In this document: positions 26,347 to 36,031 of the stretch, one piece after another | How positions within the stretch are numbered: position 1 is the first letter of the stretch | Layout of the letters: each line of letters starts with the position of its first letter | NCBI GenBank assembly: GCA_004556155.1 | Contig: SFIM01000028.1 | Location: forward strand, 19,613-83,612 | From: Clostridiales bacterium | Lineage (GTDB): Bacteria; Bacillota; Clostridia; Christensenellales; Aristaeellaceae | Direction of reading: 5' to 3' | Length of the DNA stretch: 64,000 nt | Notes under the pieces: model-generated | Told to the model about the DNA's origin: nothing | The model's database searches: none | What the model saw: only the letters and a program-made list of their open reading frames with translations | Position numbers and translations under genes: made by a program

Positions 26347-27168
26347 TTACAGCACCATCGCGTCCAGCGGCGAATCGCCGCGATACACGCACTGCGCGTC
26401 CGTCAGCGCGGCGGCCACGCGGGTGACGCAGCCGTCCAGCGCGTCGGCGCACAGCAGCCCGCCGGGGCAGGGGCGCAGGCACGCGGGCAGTCCGCAGGGC
26501 AGGCAGCGCGCCACGCGGCCGTCGGGGCGCAGCAGCAGCAGCTTGCCCAGCACGCCGCATACGATCATGCCGTCGGGGTGAATCAGCAGCGCGCCCGGCA
26601 GCCCTTCCCAGCAGCCCAGGGCGCTGACCACCCCGTGGATGGAAATGCGAAACAGCCGCGATTGCAGCCGCCCCTCGTCCACCGCGCACAGGGCGAGCAG
26701 CTCGGCCCCGGCAAAGGCCGCCGCGCTGACCACGCCGGGCAGGGGCAGGCTGCGTATCAGCGTCAGCTCCCGCGCGCGATATACCAGCACCGCGCCCGCC
26801 GCGCCGCCCGCCACAGCCAGCATGCGCCGGCAGGGGCTTAGTGCCAGATCGCGCGGGTAGCATCCCGCCTGGGCGCACAGCAGCAGCCGTCCCGTGCGCG
26901 GGCATAGCAGGCTGATGCTGTCCGCATCGCTGCTCAGGCAATACAGCGCGCCCGGCAGCGCGCACATGCGCCGCGCCCCCGGCGGCAGCGGATACCGCTC
27001 CAGCGCCGCGCCCGTATCGGCGGCATAGACCGCCGCCTGCTGCGCCTGCGCGCATACCAGCGTATTCCCACACGCGCACAGGGATAACGGCTGGGCGCAA
27101 AGCCGCCGCTCCCCATCCGCGCCGCTGCGAATCAGCCCCGCGCCCTCATCGGCAATCCATAACGCCAT
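26347..27168 (-). CDS. Cys-rich beta-propeller-like protein
   Basis: A 273-residue soluble protein. Repeated short blocks of the type LYCLSSDADSISLLCPRTGR, LAVAGGAAGAVLVYRARELT and LIHPDGMIVCGVLGKLLLLR resemble blades of a WD40/YncE-type beta-propeller, without a recognised catalytic site. Cys is unusually frequent (about 20). GAGGGGG precedes the ATG. A second frame is also open here because of very high GC, but this frame has the ribosome site and the repeat pattern. Function unknown. Confidence 0.6.
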   Translation of the reverse strand: MALWIADEGAGLIRSGADGERRLCAQPLSLCACGNTLVCAQAQQAAVYAADTGAALERYPLPPGARRMCALPGALYCLSSDADSISLLCPRTGRLLLCAQAGCYPRDLALSPCRRMLAVAGGAAGAVLVYRARELTLIRSLPLPGVVSAAAFAGAELLALCAVDEGRLQSRLFRISIHGVVSALGCWEGLPGALLIHPDGMIVCGVLGKLLLLRPDGRVARCLPCGLPACLRPCPGGLLCADALDGCVTRVAAALTDAQCVYRGDSPLDAMVL

Positions 27169-27222
27169 GCGCGCACCCCCTCTTGTTCATTAGGTATGAC
27201 GCGGGGCGCGGGAAGGTGAAGA

Positions 27223-27395
27223 AGCCGCAGAAAGTCAGCTAAAGCAGACTTTCTGCGGGAACGTCATTTTCTTGTGAGCCTGCGGCTCACGGGCAGAAAA
27301 TGACATAGGAAGCAGCCTGACGGCTGCTCCTCGCACCGCGCATGTCGCTGCTGCGGATTACATATGAAGGGGCTGCGGCCCCTTCATGCATCCCA
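27223..27395 (+). repeat. Family B hairpin-string element, copy 1
   Basis: Five consecutive hairpins in about 170 bp. These are CCGCAGAAAG/CTTTCTGCGG; CATTTTCTTGTGAGCC paired with GGCTCAC and AGAAAATG; GCAGCC/GGCTGC; a variable small stem; and GAAGGGGC/GCCCCTTC followed by ATGCATCC. Other copies are at 53.4 kb (two in tandem) and 60.5 kb (inverted). No gene is inside. Confidence 0.85.
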
Positions 27396-27426
27396 GGAAC
27401 TTTAATGAGACTTTTTTGACAGCCTG

Positions 27427-27449
27427 AAAAAGCCGCCCAAGGCGGCTTT
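27427..27449 (-). terminator. Terminator of the YhhN gene
   Basis: On the minus strand: AAAGCCGCC, TTG loop, GGCGGC, then TTTTTC, about 20 nt after the stop codon. Confidence 0.8.
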
Positions 27450-27468
27450 CATTGATTTTTATCGGTTT

Positions 27469-28095
27469 TTATATGATCAGCGCCAGCGCCAGCAGGAACT
27501 GCCCCGTAAAGTACGCGCCCAGGCTGATGTTATCCAGCCGGCGGCTTCTATGCTCCATCATGCCCAGGTAGGCCAGCGTCGCGTCCGAGAAGGCAAACAG
27601 CGCCGCCCCCGCCAGGAACATCGGGCGCTGCGCGGCGGCCAGCGCGACCATTACGCACAGCACCGTGGCATAGGCATAGGCGGGGAAGAAGCGCTTGGGA
27701 TTTACCCGCGTGCGGAAGCGGCTGAACAGCCAGGTGGCCAGCAGGATCAGCGCGATAAACAGCGCCAGGCTGCCCCAGCCGGGGCGATTCATCATGCAAA
27801 ACGCAATGATATACAGCAGGTGCCCCACCGCAAATACCGCGCCGCCCACCATGAACCGAACGCACAGCAGGCCGTCGGCCAGCATGCAGGCGATCAGCCC
27901 GGCGGTCATCACCCAGTTGGAGGGCAGGCCGCTGCGCGCCGCGCCCAGCACGCCCACCAGCACCGCCATGCCCGTGGCGGCGCATTTGCAGGCAATGGTC
28001 AGCGCCTTGCGCCGCTTGGGCTGACGCTTGAGGTGCTGAAACGCCCCGTAGAAGCCGATCATGGCAATGAACGCCGCGCAGATGACATAATACAT
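27469..28095 (-). CDS. YhhN/TMEM86 family membrane protein (lysoplasmalogenase-like)
   Basis: A 208-residue protein with about eight membrane segments. The family pattern is seen in AGLIACMLADGLLCVRF, then GAVFAVGHLLYIIAF and LFAFSDATLAYLG, where conserved Asp and His are thought to act in hydrolysis of lysoplasmalogen. Many anaerobic Clostridia make plasmalogens, which fits. It is a single gene divergent from glgB. Activity is inferred from family only. Confidence 0.8.
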   Translation of the reverse strand: MYYVICAAFIAMIGFYGAFQHLKRQPKRRKALTIACKCAATGMAVLVGVLGAARSGLPSNWVMTAGLIACMLADGLLCVRFMVGGAVFAVGHLLYIIAFCMMNRPGWGSLALFIALILLATWLFSRFRTRVNPKRFFPAYAYATVLCVMVALAAAQRPMFLAGAALFAFSDATLAYLGMMEHRSRRLDNISLGAYFTGQFLLALALII

Positions 28096-28276
28096 GCTGT
28101 TATCCTCGCTTTTTTGTGTAGACAGGCAAATTGTTCTACTTCATTTTACACAGAACAGGCGCGCTTGTCCACACAATTTTGCGGCCTCTTCTGCGCAACT
28201 TTGCATCTTCCATTTTTCGCTTTGGTCTGGTATGATATAGATACGGACAAAAATCAACCGAAAAGGAGGGCGCAGC

Positions 28277-30241
<1,965 letters not shown>

Positions 30242-30329
30242 TAATTGCGGATTTGCTTGCCATACTTGGCATGGTTATGATATAATCTGTAATCAGCGAT
30301 CTATCCTACGCTTGAAAGGAGCTTTCTCA

Positions 30330-30767
30330 ATGAAATCCAAGCTGTCCCGCATCGCTGCCTTCGTTATGTGCCTGCTGCTCACCCTGTCCGTGGCCGCCTT
30401 CGCCCTGGCCGAAACCACCGGCGATGCCGCCGCTGCCGCCGGCGCCGCCAATCCGGAGGTGAGCCCCGTCGCCGCCCTGCTGTCCACCTTTGTGCCCATG
30501 GTGCTGATCGTGGTGGTTTTCTGGCTGTTCCTGATCCGTCCCCAGCGCAAAAAGGATAAGAAGATCAAGGAAATGCTGGCTGCCCTGAAGGTTGGCGACC
30601 GCGTGTGCACCATCGGCGGCATCTACGGCACCATCACCAACATCCGCGATGAAAACACCATCACGCTGGCCGTTGGCCCGCAGGACGTGCCCGTTGTGTT
30701 CGCCCGCTGGGCCATCCGCAACGTGGAAGAAATCACGGTGGAAAACGATACCGAAGTGCTGGCTTAA
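30330..30767 (+). CDS. yajC: Preprotein translocase subunit YajC
   Basis: A 145-residue accessory subunit of the Sec translocase. One membrane segment (VPMVLIVVVFWLFLIRPQRK) is followed by the YajC core KVGDRVCTIGGIYGTITNI. It also has a signal-like N-terminal hydrophobic segment ending FALAET, so it may have two spans or be processed. AAAGGAG is 7 nt before the ATG. secD/secF are not adjacent here. Confidence 0.92.
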   Translation: MKSKLSRIAAFVMCLLLTLSVAAFALAETTGDAAAAAGAANPEVSPVAALLSTFVPMVLIVVVFWLFLIRPQRKKDKKIKEMLAALKVGDRVCTIGGIYGTITNIRDENTITLAVGPQDVPVVFARWAIRNVEEITVENDTEVLA

Positions 30768-30780
30768 ACGCAGCAGTATC

Positions 30781-30818
30781 AAAGACCGACCAAGCATTCT
30801 GTTGGCCGGTCTTTTTTT
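30781..30818 (+). terminator. Rho-independent terminator of yajC
   Basis: AAAGACCGACCAA, loop, TTGGCCGGTCTTTTTTT. Confidence 0.88.
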
Positions 30819-30877
30819 GCGCGCAGCTGCACCTTTTTCGGTTTTCCGCGCGTCTATGGATAAAGGGGGTGGGAGAT

Positions 30878-31876
30878 ATGCGCAATCGCGTGGCGGCCTG
30901 GGCGCTGGCGCTGATCTGCCTGCTGGCCGCGGGCGCGGCGCGGGCGGAAGCCGTTTGGGTGCGGGAGGATTGGCAGCAGCTTACGGGCGAGTACGACTGC
31001 GGCGGCGTGCGGCTATCGGTGGACGCGCGGGCGATGATCCTGCCCGCGGGCGCGACGGTGCAAAGCTATCGCGCGCCGAGGCTGAGCCGGGCGCGGCTGA
31101 TTGCCTTAGGCGAGGCCATCGATTGGGCGGCGCTTGGCCTGGATACCGCGCAGGGCAGCTGGCGCAATCCCACCGCAGGCTTTCCCGAATACGCCTTTTT
31201 CGCACGCAGCGGGTATCCATACGCCGCCGTCGGCGCGCCCGGCTCGGTGCAGCTGGCGCTGTGTCCGCCGGAGCAATACGGCACGGACGGGGTGAATCTG
31301 TACGCGGCCGGGCTGTATGATTTTGCGCAGGATCCGGTGGCCGCGCAGGCCGGGCTGGCGGCGCGCGTCTGCAAGCTGCAATTGGGCGACGCGGTGCGCG
31401 TGCGCATCATGCCAAGCGGCGCGGCGGACGCCTGGTATCCCGTGTATGTGAACGGCCTGCGCCTGTACGCGGGTGTTGAAATGGGCAGCGACCCCGGCAA
31501 TACCCGCGAGGTCTGGTTCAGCAGCCTGCGCGTCACGGTGGATCCCGCGGGCAGGCTGATCGCCCTGGATGGCCCGCTGCTGGACGCGGCGGCGATGACC
31601 CCGATTACGCCTGCGGCCGCGCCCATTGCCGCTGCGGACGTTATCCCGCTGCTTCAGCAGCGCTACGCGGCGTGGCCGGGCGAAGGGCTGGCCAGCGTGA
31701 CCGTATACGAAATTGCCCTGGAATATGCCCTGACCAGCAAAAACACGTCCTCCGCCGCCAAGCAGGGCTTCACCCTGCGCCCCGTATGGGCCGTGCGTGT
31801 GCTGGTGCGCTACCACGACGGCTTTGAAATCATGACCCATGTGCTGCTGGACGCAGCGACCGGGCAGGCTTTGTAA
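30878..31876 (+). CDS. Secreted protein of unknown function
   Basis: A 332-residue protein with a signal peptide (to GAARAEA, about residue 24). The mature part is alternating beta and alpha without a motif I recognise. Segments such as DAWYPVYVNGLRLYAGV and WAVRVLVRYHDGFEIMTHVL, then LDAATGQAL, resemble the end of regulatory or PepSY-like exported proteins. The ATG at 30878 is preceded by AGGGGGTGGGAG; a GTG at 30869 is also possible. It is a single gene between two terminator/promoter pairs. Confidence 0.7.
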   Translation: MRNRVAAWALALICLLAAGAARAEAVWVREDWQQLTGEYDCGGVRLSVDARAMILPAGATVQSYRAPRLSRARLIALGEAIDWAALGLDTAQGSWRNPTAGFPEYAFFARSGYPYAAVGAPGSVQLALCPPEQYGTDGVNLYAAGLYDFAQDPVAAQAGLAARVCKLQLGDAVRVRIMPSGAADAWYPVYVNGLRLYAGVEMGSDPGNTREVWFSSLRVTVDPAGRLIALDGPLLDAAAMTPITPAAAPIAAADVIPLLQQRYAAWPGEGLASVTVYEIALEYALTSKNTSSAAKQGFTLRPVWAVRVLVRYHDGFEIMTHVLLDAATGQAL

Positions 31877-31923
31877 AAATCAGCCTTTACCGGCAGGCAA
31901 ACGGCTTTGCGCGTTTTTTACCC

Positions 31924-31952
31924 TTGCAATATGGTCAAAACTGTGCTATACT
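31924..31952 (+). promoter_or_regulatory. Promoter of rpmE
   Basis: TTGCAA (31924-31929), 17-bp spacer, TATACT (31947-31952), about 65 bp before the start of L31. Confidence 0.72.
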
Positions 31953-32016
31953 TCCCTTTGTGGCTCATGGTTGCGCGCCATGAATCCCATAAGCATGCGC
32001 AGAAGAGGTGAAAATC

Positions 32017-32226
32017 ATGAAGGAAGGCATCCATCCCAAGTACGGCGAAGCAGTCGTCCGCTGCGTATGCGGCGAGACCTTCACCACCGGCTCTACCAAG
32101 AAGGAGCTGAAGGTTGAAATCTGCTCCAAGTGCCACCCGTTCTTCACCGGCAAGCAGAAGCTGGTAGACAGCGGCGGCCGCGTGGACAAGTTCAAGAAGC
32201 GCTACGGCGATCTGCTCAACAAGTAA
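32017..32226 (+). CDS. rpmE: 50S ribosomal protein L31 (zinc form)
   Basis: A 69-residue ribosomal protein. It has the conserved MKEGIHPKYGEAVVRC start and the zinc ligands CVC and CSKC (C+ form), then FFTGKQKLVDSGGRVDKF. GAGGTG precedes the ATG at 32017. It forms a monocistronic unit with promoter and terminator. Confidence 0.97.
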   Translation: MKEGIHPKYGEAVVRCVCGETFTTGSTKKELKVEICSKCHPFFTGKQKLVDSGGRVDKFKKRYGDLLNK

Positions 32227-32242
32227 TCGCTGCGGCATAAAT

Positions 32243-32274
32243 AGGCGATATCAGCACGATATCGCCTGTTTTTT
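32243..32274 (+). terminator. Rho-independent terminator of rpmE
   Basis: AGGCGATATC, 5-nt loop, GATATCGCCT, then GTTTTTT; 10-bp perfect stem. Confidence 0.92.
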
Positions 32275-32341
32275 ATTTAACCGTTGCGCTTTGGCGCGTT
32301 TTGCGCTATACTCGCCAAAAACACGCATGGGAGGTGGGGCC

Positions 32342-32722
32342 ATGCAGCCCACGATTTTGGCCTTTCGGCTTTCGGATGAACGCCTGCACACGCTGCGAGC
32401 CGTGGCGAGCGCGCAAGGGCTTGCGATCATCGCCGTGCCGCCGTCGGATTTTAGCCAGACGCTGGGCGCGCTGTGCGCCCTGGATGCGCGCAATCCGCTG
32501 GCTGCGCCCTGCGATTTTGCGGGCGAAATGCTGGTGATGGCCGGGCTGAGCGACGCGCAGAGCGATCGTCTGCTGGCCGCGCTGCGGCTGTGCTTACAGC
32601 CCAATATTGCGCTCAAGGCGGTGCTGACGCCCGCCAATCGCCGCTGGACGGCGGCGTATCTGTATCAGGAGCTATGCATGGAGCACGCGGCGCTGCGCGC
32701 CGGGAAGGGAACGAGAGGATGA
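32342..32722 (+). CDS. DUF3783-type protein
   Basis: A 126-residue protein. The C-terminal part (ALKAVLTPANRRWTAAYLYQ, then ELCMEHAAL) fits the DUF3783 pattern of Clostridia, whose function is unknown. GGGAGGTGG precedes the ATG at 32342. Its stop overlaps the next start as ATGA, so it is translationally coupled to a GNAT acetyltransferase. Confidence 0.78.
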   Translation: MQPTILAFRLSDERLHTLRAVASAQGLAIIAVPPSDFSQTLGALCALDARNPLAAPCDFAGEMLVMAGLSDAQSDRLLAALRLCLQPNIALKAVLTPANRRWTAAYLYQELCMEHAALRAGKGTRG

Positions 32723-33252
32723 CGGCGATGATGGAAGAAATCCTGATCGAACCGACCGAGGAATGGCTGCCCGAGGCTGCGGCGTATAAGCGCGCCTTTG
32801 AGGCCGCAGGCGATTCCATGGACGGCACGGGCAGCCTGCGCCGTGCGCAGGATATGGCGCAGTGGCTGCAAACGTGCCGCGATTTCAAGCGCCGGGAGAC
32901 CACTCCGCCGCAGCTGGTGCCCGCCACGCAGCTCATATATGTGCGCCCGGCGGATCATGCGCTGCTGGGCATGCTGCAGGTGCGGCACGAGCTGAACGAC
33001 TATCTGCGCCTGTACGCCGGGCATATCGGCTACAGCGTGCATCCGCTGCATCGCCGCCAGGGCGTGGCCACGCGCATGCTGGCCGCCGCGCTGCCCTATT
33101 GCCGCCAGCTGGGGCTGGAACGCGTGATGGTTACCTGCAATGTGGAAAACGAGGGCAGCCGCCGCACCATTTTGCACAACGGCGGCGTATATGAGGGCGA
33201 CAGCGTGGAGCCGGACGGCCAGCGCGTGCAGCGCTACTGGATTACGCTGTAA
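32719..33252 (+). CDS. GNAT family N-acetyltransferase
   Basis: A 177-residue enzyme. The acetyl-CoA site is in GYSVHPLHRRQGVATRMLAA (R/QxxGxG/A), followed by LGLERVMVTCNVENEGSRRT. The N-terminal half (QDMAQWLQTCRDFKR) matches a GNAT subgroup common in Bacillota. It overlaps the DUF3783 gene by 4 bp. The acceptor substrate is unknown. Confidence 0.88.
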   Translation: MTAMMEEILIEPTEEWLPEAAAYKRAFEAAGDSMDGTGSLRRAQDMAQWLQTCRDFKRRETTPPQLVPATQLIYVRPADHALLGMLQVRHELNDYLRLYAGHIGYSVHPLHRRQGVATRMLAAALPYCRQLGLERVMVTCNVENEGSRRTILHNGGVYEGDSVEPDGQRVQRYWITL

Positions 33253-33262
33253 GCGGCGATTT

Positions 33263-33625
33263 TTAGTGATAGCTCAGCCAAAGCAGGCGATTGACCTTGC
33301 GGACATTAAAATCCTTCGTGCTGTTGAACCAGGAGTCCGTGCCCTCTCCAAAGCCCGAGGTTCGAGCGCTGCCGTCTTCATTAATCCAGAGCCGTTCAGG
33401 ATAGCCGTTAATTTCAAGGCGAATCCATACGCAATCGTTATTTGCGCCGACCGTTCCGCCCCTGACAACGACCGACGAGGGCTTTTGATAATAATAGCGG
33501 CTGATGTACTTTTTTGTCAGCCGGTATGCGGCGGCGTCTTTTCCATATGGTATAAAAAGGAAAAACAACGCTGCAACCAGAACGACGCTGACGATGATGA
33601 TCCACTTTTTCCCAGTTTGCTGCAT
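33263..33625 (-). CDS. Small membrane-anchored protein, unknown
   Basis: A 120-residue protein with one N-terminal membrane segment (WIIIVSVVLVAALFFLFIPY) and an extracellular beta-rich part (VWIRLEINGYPERLWINEDG). The ATG is preceded on the minus strand by GGAGG. It is followed upstream by a second small membrane gene on the same strand. Lower GC than its surroundings. No function recognised. Confidence 0.65.
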   Translation of the reverse strand: MQQTGKKWIIIVSVVLVAALFFLFIPYGKDAAAYRLTKKYISRYYYQKPSSVVVRGGTVGANNDCVWIRLEINGYPERLWINEDGSARTSGFGEGTDSWFNSTKDFNVRKVNRLLWLSYH

Positions 33626-33713
33626 TTACCGCGCCTCCTATCTGTTTGGACGTTTTGGGTTTCAGCAAGAAGCAGCCCCTCTCTTCAGCAATGAAAAGAA
33701 GGGCTGCTTCTCA

Positions 33714-33995
33714 TCAGGACATGGCGATGACAAGCATCACCCAGCACCACAGCGCGCCAATGACGCCAAGAATGATTCCCGCTGTGCCTAGGCCGCTCTT
33801 TTGCCCGTTATTCTCCGCCTGCGATCTGCCGACAGCGGACAGCGCGACGCCGACCAGACCCGTCAGTCCCCACAAGCCCAGGAACAGCGACCCCAGCGAA
33901 ACGACAAAGCCGGCAATGCATAAACCGTTCGTTTTCCCTTCTATTTGCCTCTCCTTTCTTTTTGCTGACGCAATGGTGATATTGTCATGCAACAT
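33714..33995 (-). CDS. Small two-span membrane protein (DUF4190-like)
   Basis: Up to 93 residues with two hydrophobic hairpins (GLCIAGFVVSLGSLFLGLWG and LGTAGIILGVIGALWCWVML), the pattern of DUF4190-type proteins. The start is uncertain. The ATG at 33995 has no ribosome site and abuts an AT-rich palindrome, whereas AAAGGAG at 33951-33957 lies 6 nt before an ATA codon at 33944. It is divergent from the ribbon-helix-helix gene. Confidence 0.6.
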   Translation of the reverse strand: MLHDNITIASAKRKERQIEGKTNGLCIAGFVVSLGSLFLGLWGLTGLVGVALSAVGRSQAENNGQKSGLGTAGIILGVIGALWCWVMLVIAMS

Positions 33996-34014
33996 ACAAT
34001 ATAATATATATTGT
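33996..34014. promoter_or_regulatory. AT-rich palindrome in a divergent promoter region
   Basis: ACAATATAATATATATTGT, with 8-bp arms ACAATATA and TATATTGT. A related AT-rich block (AATTATAATATATATT) follows at 34020-34036. The location between the small membrane gene and the ribbon-helix-helix gene suggests a regulator site. Confidence 0.55.
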
Positions 34015-34084
34015 AGTTAAAATTATAATATATATTTCCATCATTTGTCAAGCTATAATTTCCCTGATTTTAAGGGGTGATGGG

Positions 34085-34276
34085 ATGAAGCGTGAAATTC
34101 TGATCAGCAGGAAAAAAGGCGAGGACGGCCATAAGATTGTTTCCGTGCGCATGCGGGATGAAACGCTCGCCCGCCTGGACGATCTGTCCGCGCAGACAAA
34201 CCGCTCCCGCAATGAGCTGATTAATCTGCTGCTGGAGGAAGCGCTCCAGAATGTTACGGTCATTGACGAGGATTGA
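34085..34276 (+). CDS. Ribbon-helix-helix (CopG/Arc-type) protein
   Basis: A 63-residue protein. The strand VSVRMRDETLARLDDLSAQT and helix NRSRNELINLLLEEALQ form the RHH DNA-binding fold. The ATG follows GGGGTGATGGG. Such small proteins often repress their own promoter or act as antitoxins, but no toxin gene is adjacent. The palindrome at 33996-34014 is a candidate site. Confidence 0.8.
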   Translation: MKREILISRKKGEDGHKIVSVRMRDETLARLDDLSAQTNRSRNELINLLLEEALQNVTVIDED

Positions 34277-34505
34277 AGCATATGGCAGGGAACGCCCCGC
34301 CTTCTGATTAAAAAAGGCGGGGTACGGCATTGTCGTTTATGAGCGCCGGTACAGGGGCTTTATCGCTTTATCAGCGCGCGGCATCATCGCCGCGATTTTT
34401 TGTAAACCGCCTTCCCGGCAAAAAGGAAAACGGCCTGCGCCGTCGAATCTGTTCAGAAAGCCGCGCATTCGCGCCCTGATTACAGAAGGATTTGGAGGGC
34501 TTATT
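34277..34505. other. Intergenic region with one hairpin
   Basis: Between the RHH gene and the aldo-keto reductase. It holds CCCCGCCTT/AAGGCGGGG (34296-34321) without a T-run after it on the plus strand, and GGAGGG near 34494 as the ribosome site of the next gene. I see no gene or clear promoter in it. Confidence 0.5.
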
Positions 34506-35531
34506 ATGGCGAACGTTACCCTGGGCCGCACAGGCATTGTTGTGGAGCAAAACGGCTTCGGCGCGCTGCCCATTCAGCGCGTGGGCTTTGAGGAGGCGGG
34601 CAAGCTGCTCAATCGCGCGCTGGACGGCGGCATGAACCTGATTGACACCGCCCGCGCCTACAGCGACAGCGAGGAGAAGATTGGCCGCGCCATCGCGCAC
34701 CGCCGCCGGGAATACACCCTGGCCACCAAGACGGGCGCGACCACGCCCGAGGGCTTCCGCCACGATCTGGATACCTCCCTGCGCCTGCTTAAGACCGATC
34801 ATATCGATATTTATCAGTTCCACTGCGCCGGGCAGTGCTATCGCCCGGGCGACGGAACGGGCATATACGAGTGCATGCTGGAGGCCAAGCGGCAGGGCAA
34901 GATCCTGCACATTGCGGCCACGGCGCACAAGATCGGCATAGCCGAGGAGATGGTGGACAGCGGCCTGTACGAGTGCATGCAGTTTCCCTTCAGCTATCTG
35001 GCGGGCGAGCGCGATATCGCGCTGGTGGAGCGCTGCAAGCGGCAGGATGTGGGCTTTATCGCCATGAAGGGGCTGTCGGGCGGGCTGATCAACAATTCCC
35101 GCGCGGCCTGCGCCTTCATTGCCCAGTATGCCAACGTGGCGGCCATCTGGGGCGTGCAGCGCGATTGGGAGCTGGAGGAGTTTTTGAGCTATATCAGCAA
35201 TCCGCCCGCCATGACGGCGGATATCCGCGCGCTGATCGATCATGACCGGCAGGAGCTGTCGGGCGATTTTTGCCGCGGCTGCGGCTACTGCATGCCCTGC
35301 CCGCAGGGAATACAGATTAACAACTGCGCGCGCATGAGCCAGATGATCCGCCGCGCGCCCTCCGCCGACTGGCTGACCCCCGAATGGCAGGAGCGCATGC
35401 TGCGCATTGAAAGCTGCCTGCGCTGTGGCAAGTGCATGAAACACTGCCCCTATGGGCTGAAGATTCCCGATCTATTGCAAAAGAACCTGGCCGATTACAA
35501 GCGGATCCTCGCCGGCGAAGAAAAGGTGTAA
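34506..35531 (+). CDS. Aldo-keto reductase fused to a [4Fe-4S] ferredoxin-like domain
   Basis: A 341-residue protein. Residues about 1-270 form the AKR barrel: NLIDTARAYSDSEEKIGRAI with the catalytic Asp and Tyr, then TLATKTGA carrying Lys. The C-terminal region has CRGCGYCMPCPQGI and CLRCGKCMKHCPYGL, two Cys clusters typical of Fe-S AKRs of anaerobes. It probably reduces aldehydes or ketones with ferredoxin or NAD(P)H. GGAGGG precedes the ATG. A family A repeat starts 2 bp after the stop. Confidence 0.9.
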   Translation: MANVTLGRTGIVVEQNGFGALPIQRVGFEEAGKLLNRALDGGMNLIDTARAYSDSEEKIGRAIAHRRREYTLATKTGATTPEGFRHDLDTSLRLLKTDHIDIYQFHCAGQCYRPGDGTGIYECMLEAKRQGKILHIAATAHKIGIAEEMVDSGLYECMQFPFSYLAGERDIALVERCKRQDVGFIAMKGLSGGLINNSRAACAFIAQYANVAAIWGVQRDWELEEFLSYISNPPAMTADIRALIDHDRQELSGDFCRGCGYCMPCPQGIQINNCARMSQMIRRAPSADWLTPEWQERMLRIESCLRCGKCMKHCPYGLKIPDLLQKNLADYKRILAGEEKV

Positions 35532-35532
35532 C

Positions 35533-35850
35533 GGGGGATGGGGGTACGAGGGAACGTTACTTTCTTCAGTCATAGCGCCGCCGCAGGCGGCTGAGGGCGC
35601 GCAATTTTGCAAATTGCCGCCCGAAACCCGCGCTTGCCGTAAGGCAGTAGCGCCTGTGTGTGACGTAAAAGTCGATTGAATAAAACTGGGAGTGGCCCTT
35701 GCCACCTGCCGCCCCACCCCGTGGCAGGGAAAATTCTCGTGTCCGGATCAGCGCAAGCGCCATCCGTCCCCTTGAATATTTCCCCTTGGGCGTGCTGCGC
35801 ACGCCCTGCGCTGATCTGCGATCAGCGTGCCACGGGGACGTGGCTGCGTG
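35533..35850. repeat. Family A element, left half only
   Basis: It starts right after the aldo-keto reductase stop. It has GTTACTTTCTTCAGTCA, the GCCGCC module (about 35571-35653), the outer left arm GACGTAAAAGTCGATTGA, and the inner GTGGCAGGG ... GTGCCACGGG module (35717-35839). The matching right arm and terminal hairpin are absent. The next 80 bp hold nothing I recognise. Confidence 0.82.
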
Positions 35851-35931
35851 CATTCGTCTTGCACAGTGATTGACGACAGTTGGGCAAGATATGCAGCTCT
35901 GCGCTTCTCATATTTTTCTAAAAATACAAAA

Positions 35932-35967
35932 CCCCCCATCCACCACAGGTGATGGATGGGGGGGCAG
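35932..35967 (-). terminator. Terminator of apbE
   Basis: On the minus strand CCCCCCATCCA, loop, TGGATGGGGGG then TTTTG; 11-bp perfect stem, about 65 nt after the apbE stop codon. Confidence 0.82.
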
Positions 35968-36031
35968 TTTGTCAAAAAAAAGCACCGGTCTTTTTGTAGT
36001 CCGCTGTCAAGAAATGTGGCAGAGATGATTT

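Noticed and set aside
25940..27100. 386-codon minus-strand frame over the propeller-like gene
   Set aside because: Arg/Gly/Ala-rich, spans the lower-GC hypothetical gene in antisense, and has no ribosome site; the 273-residue frame has repeats and a ribosome site.
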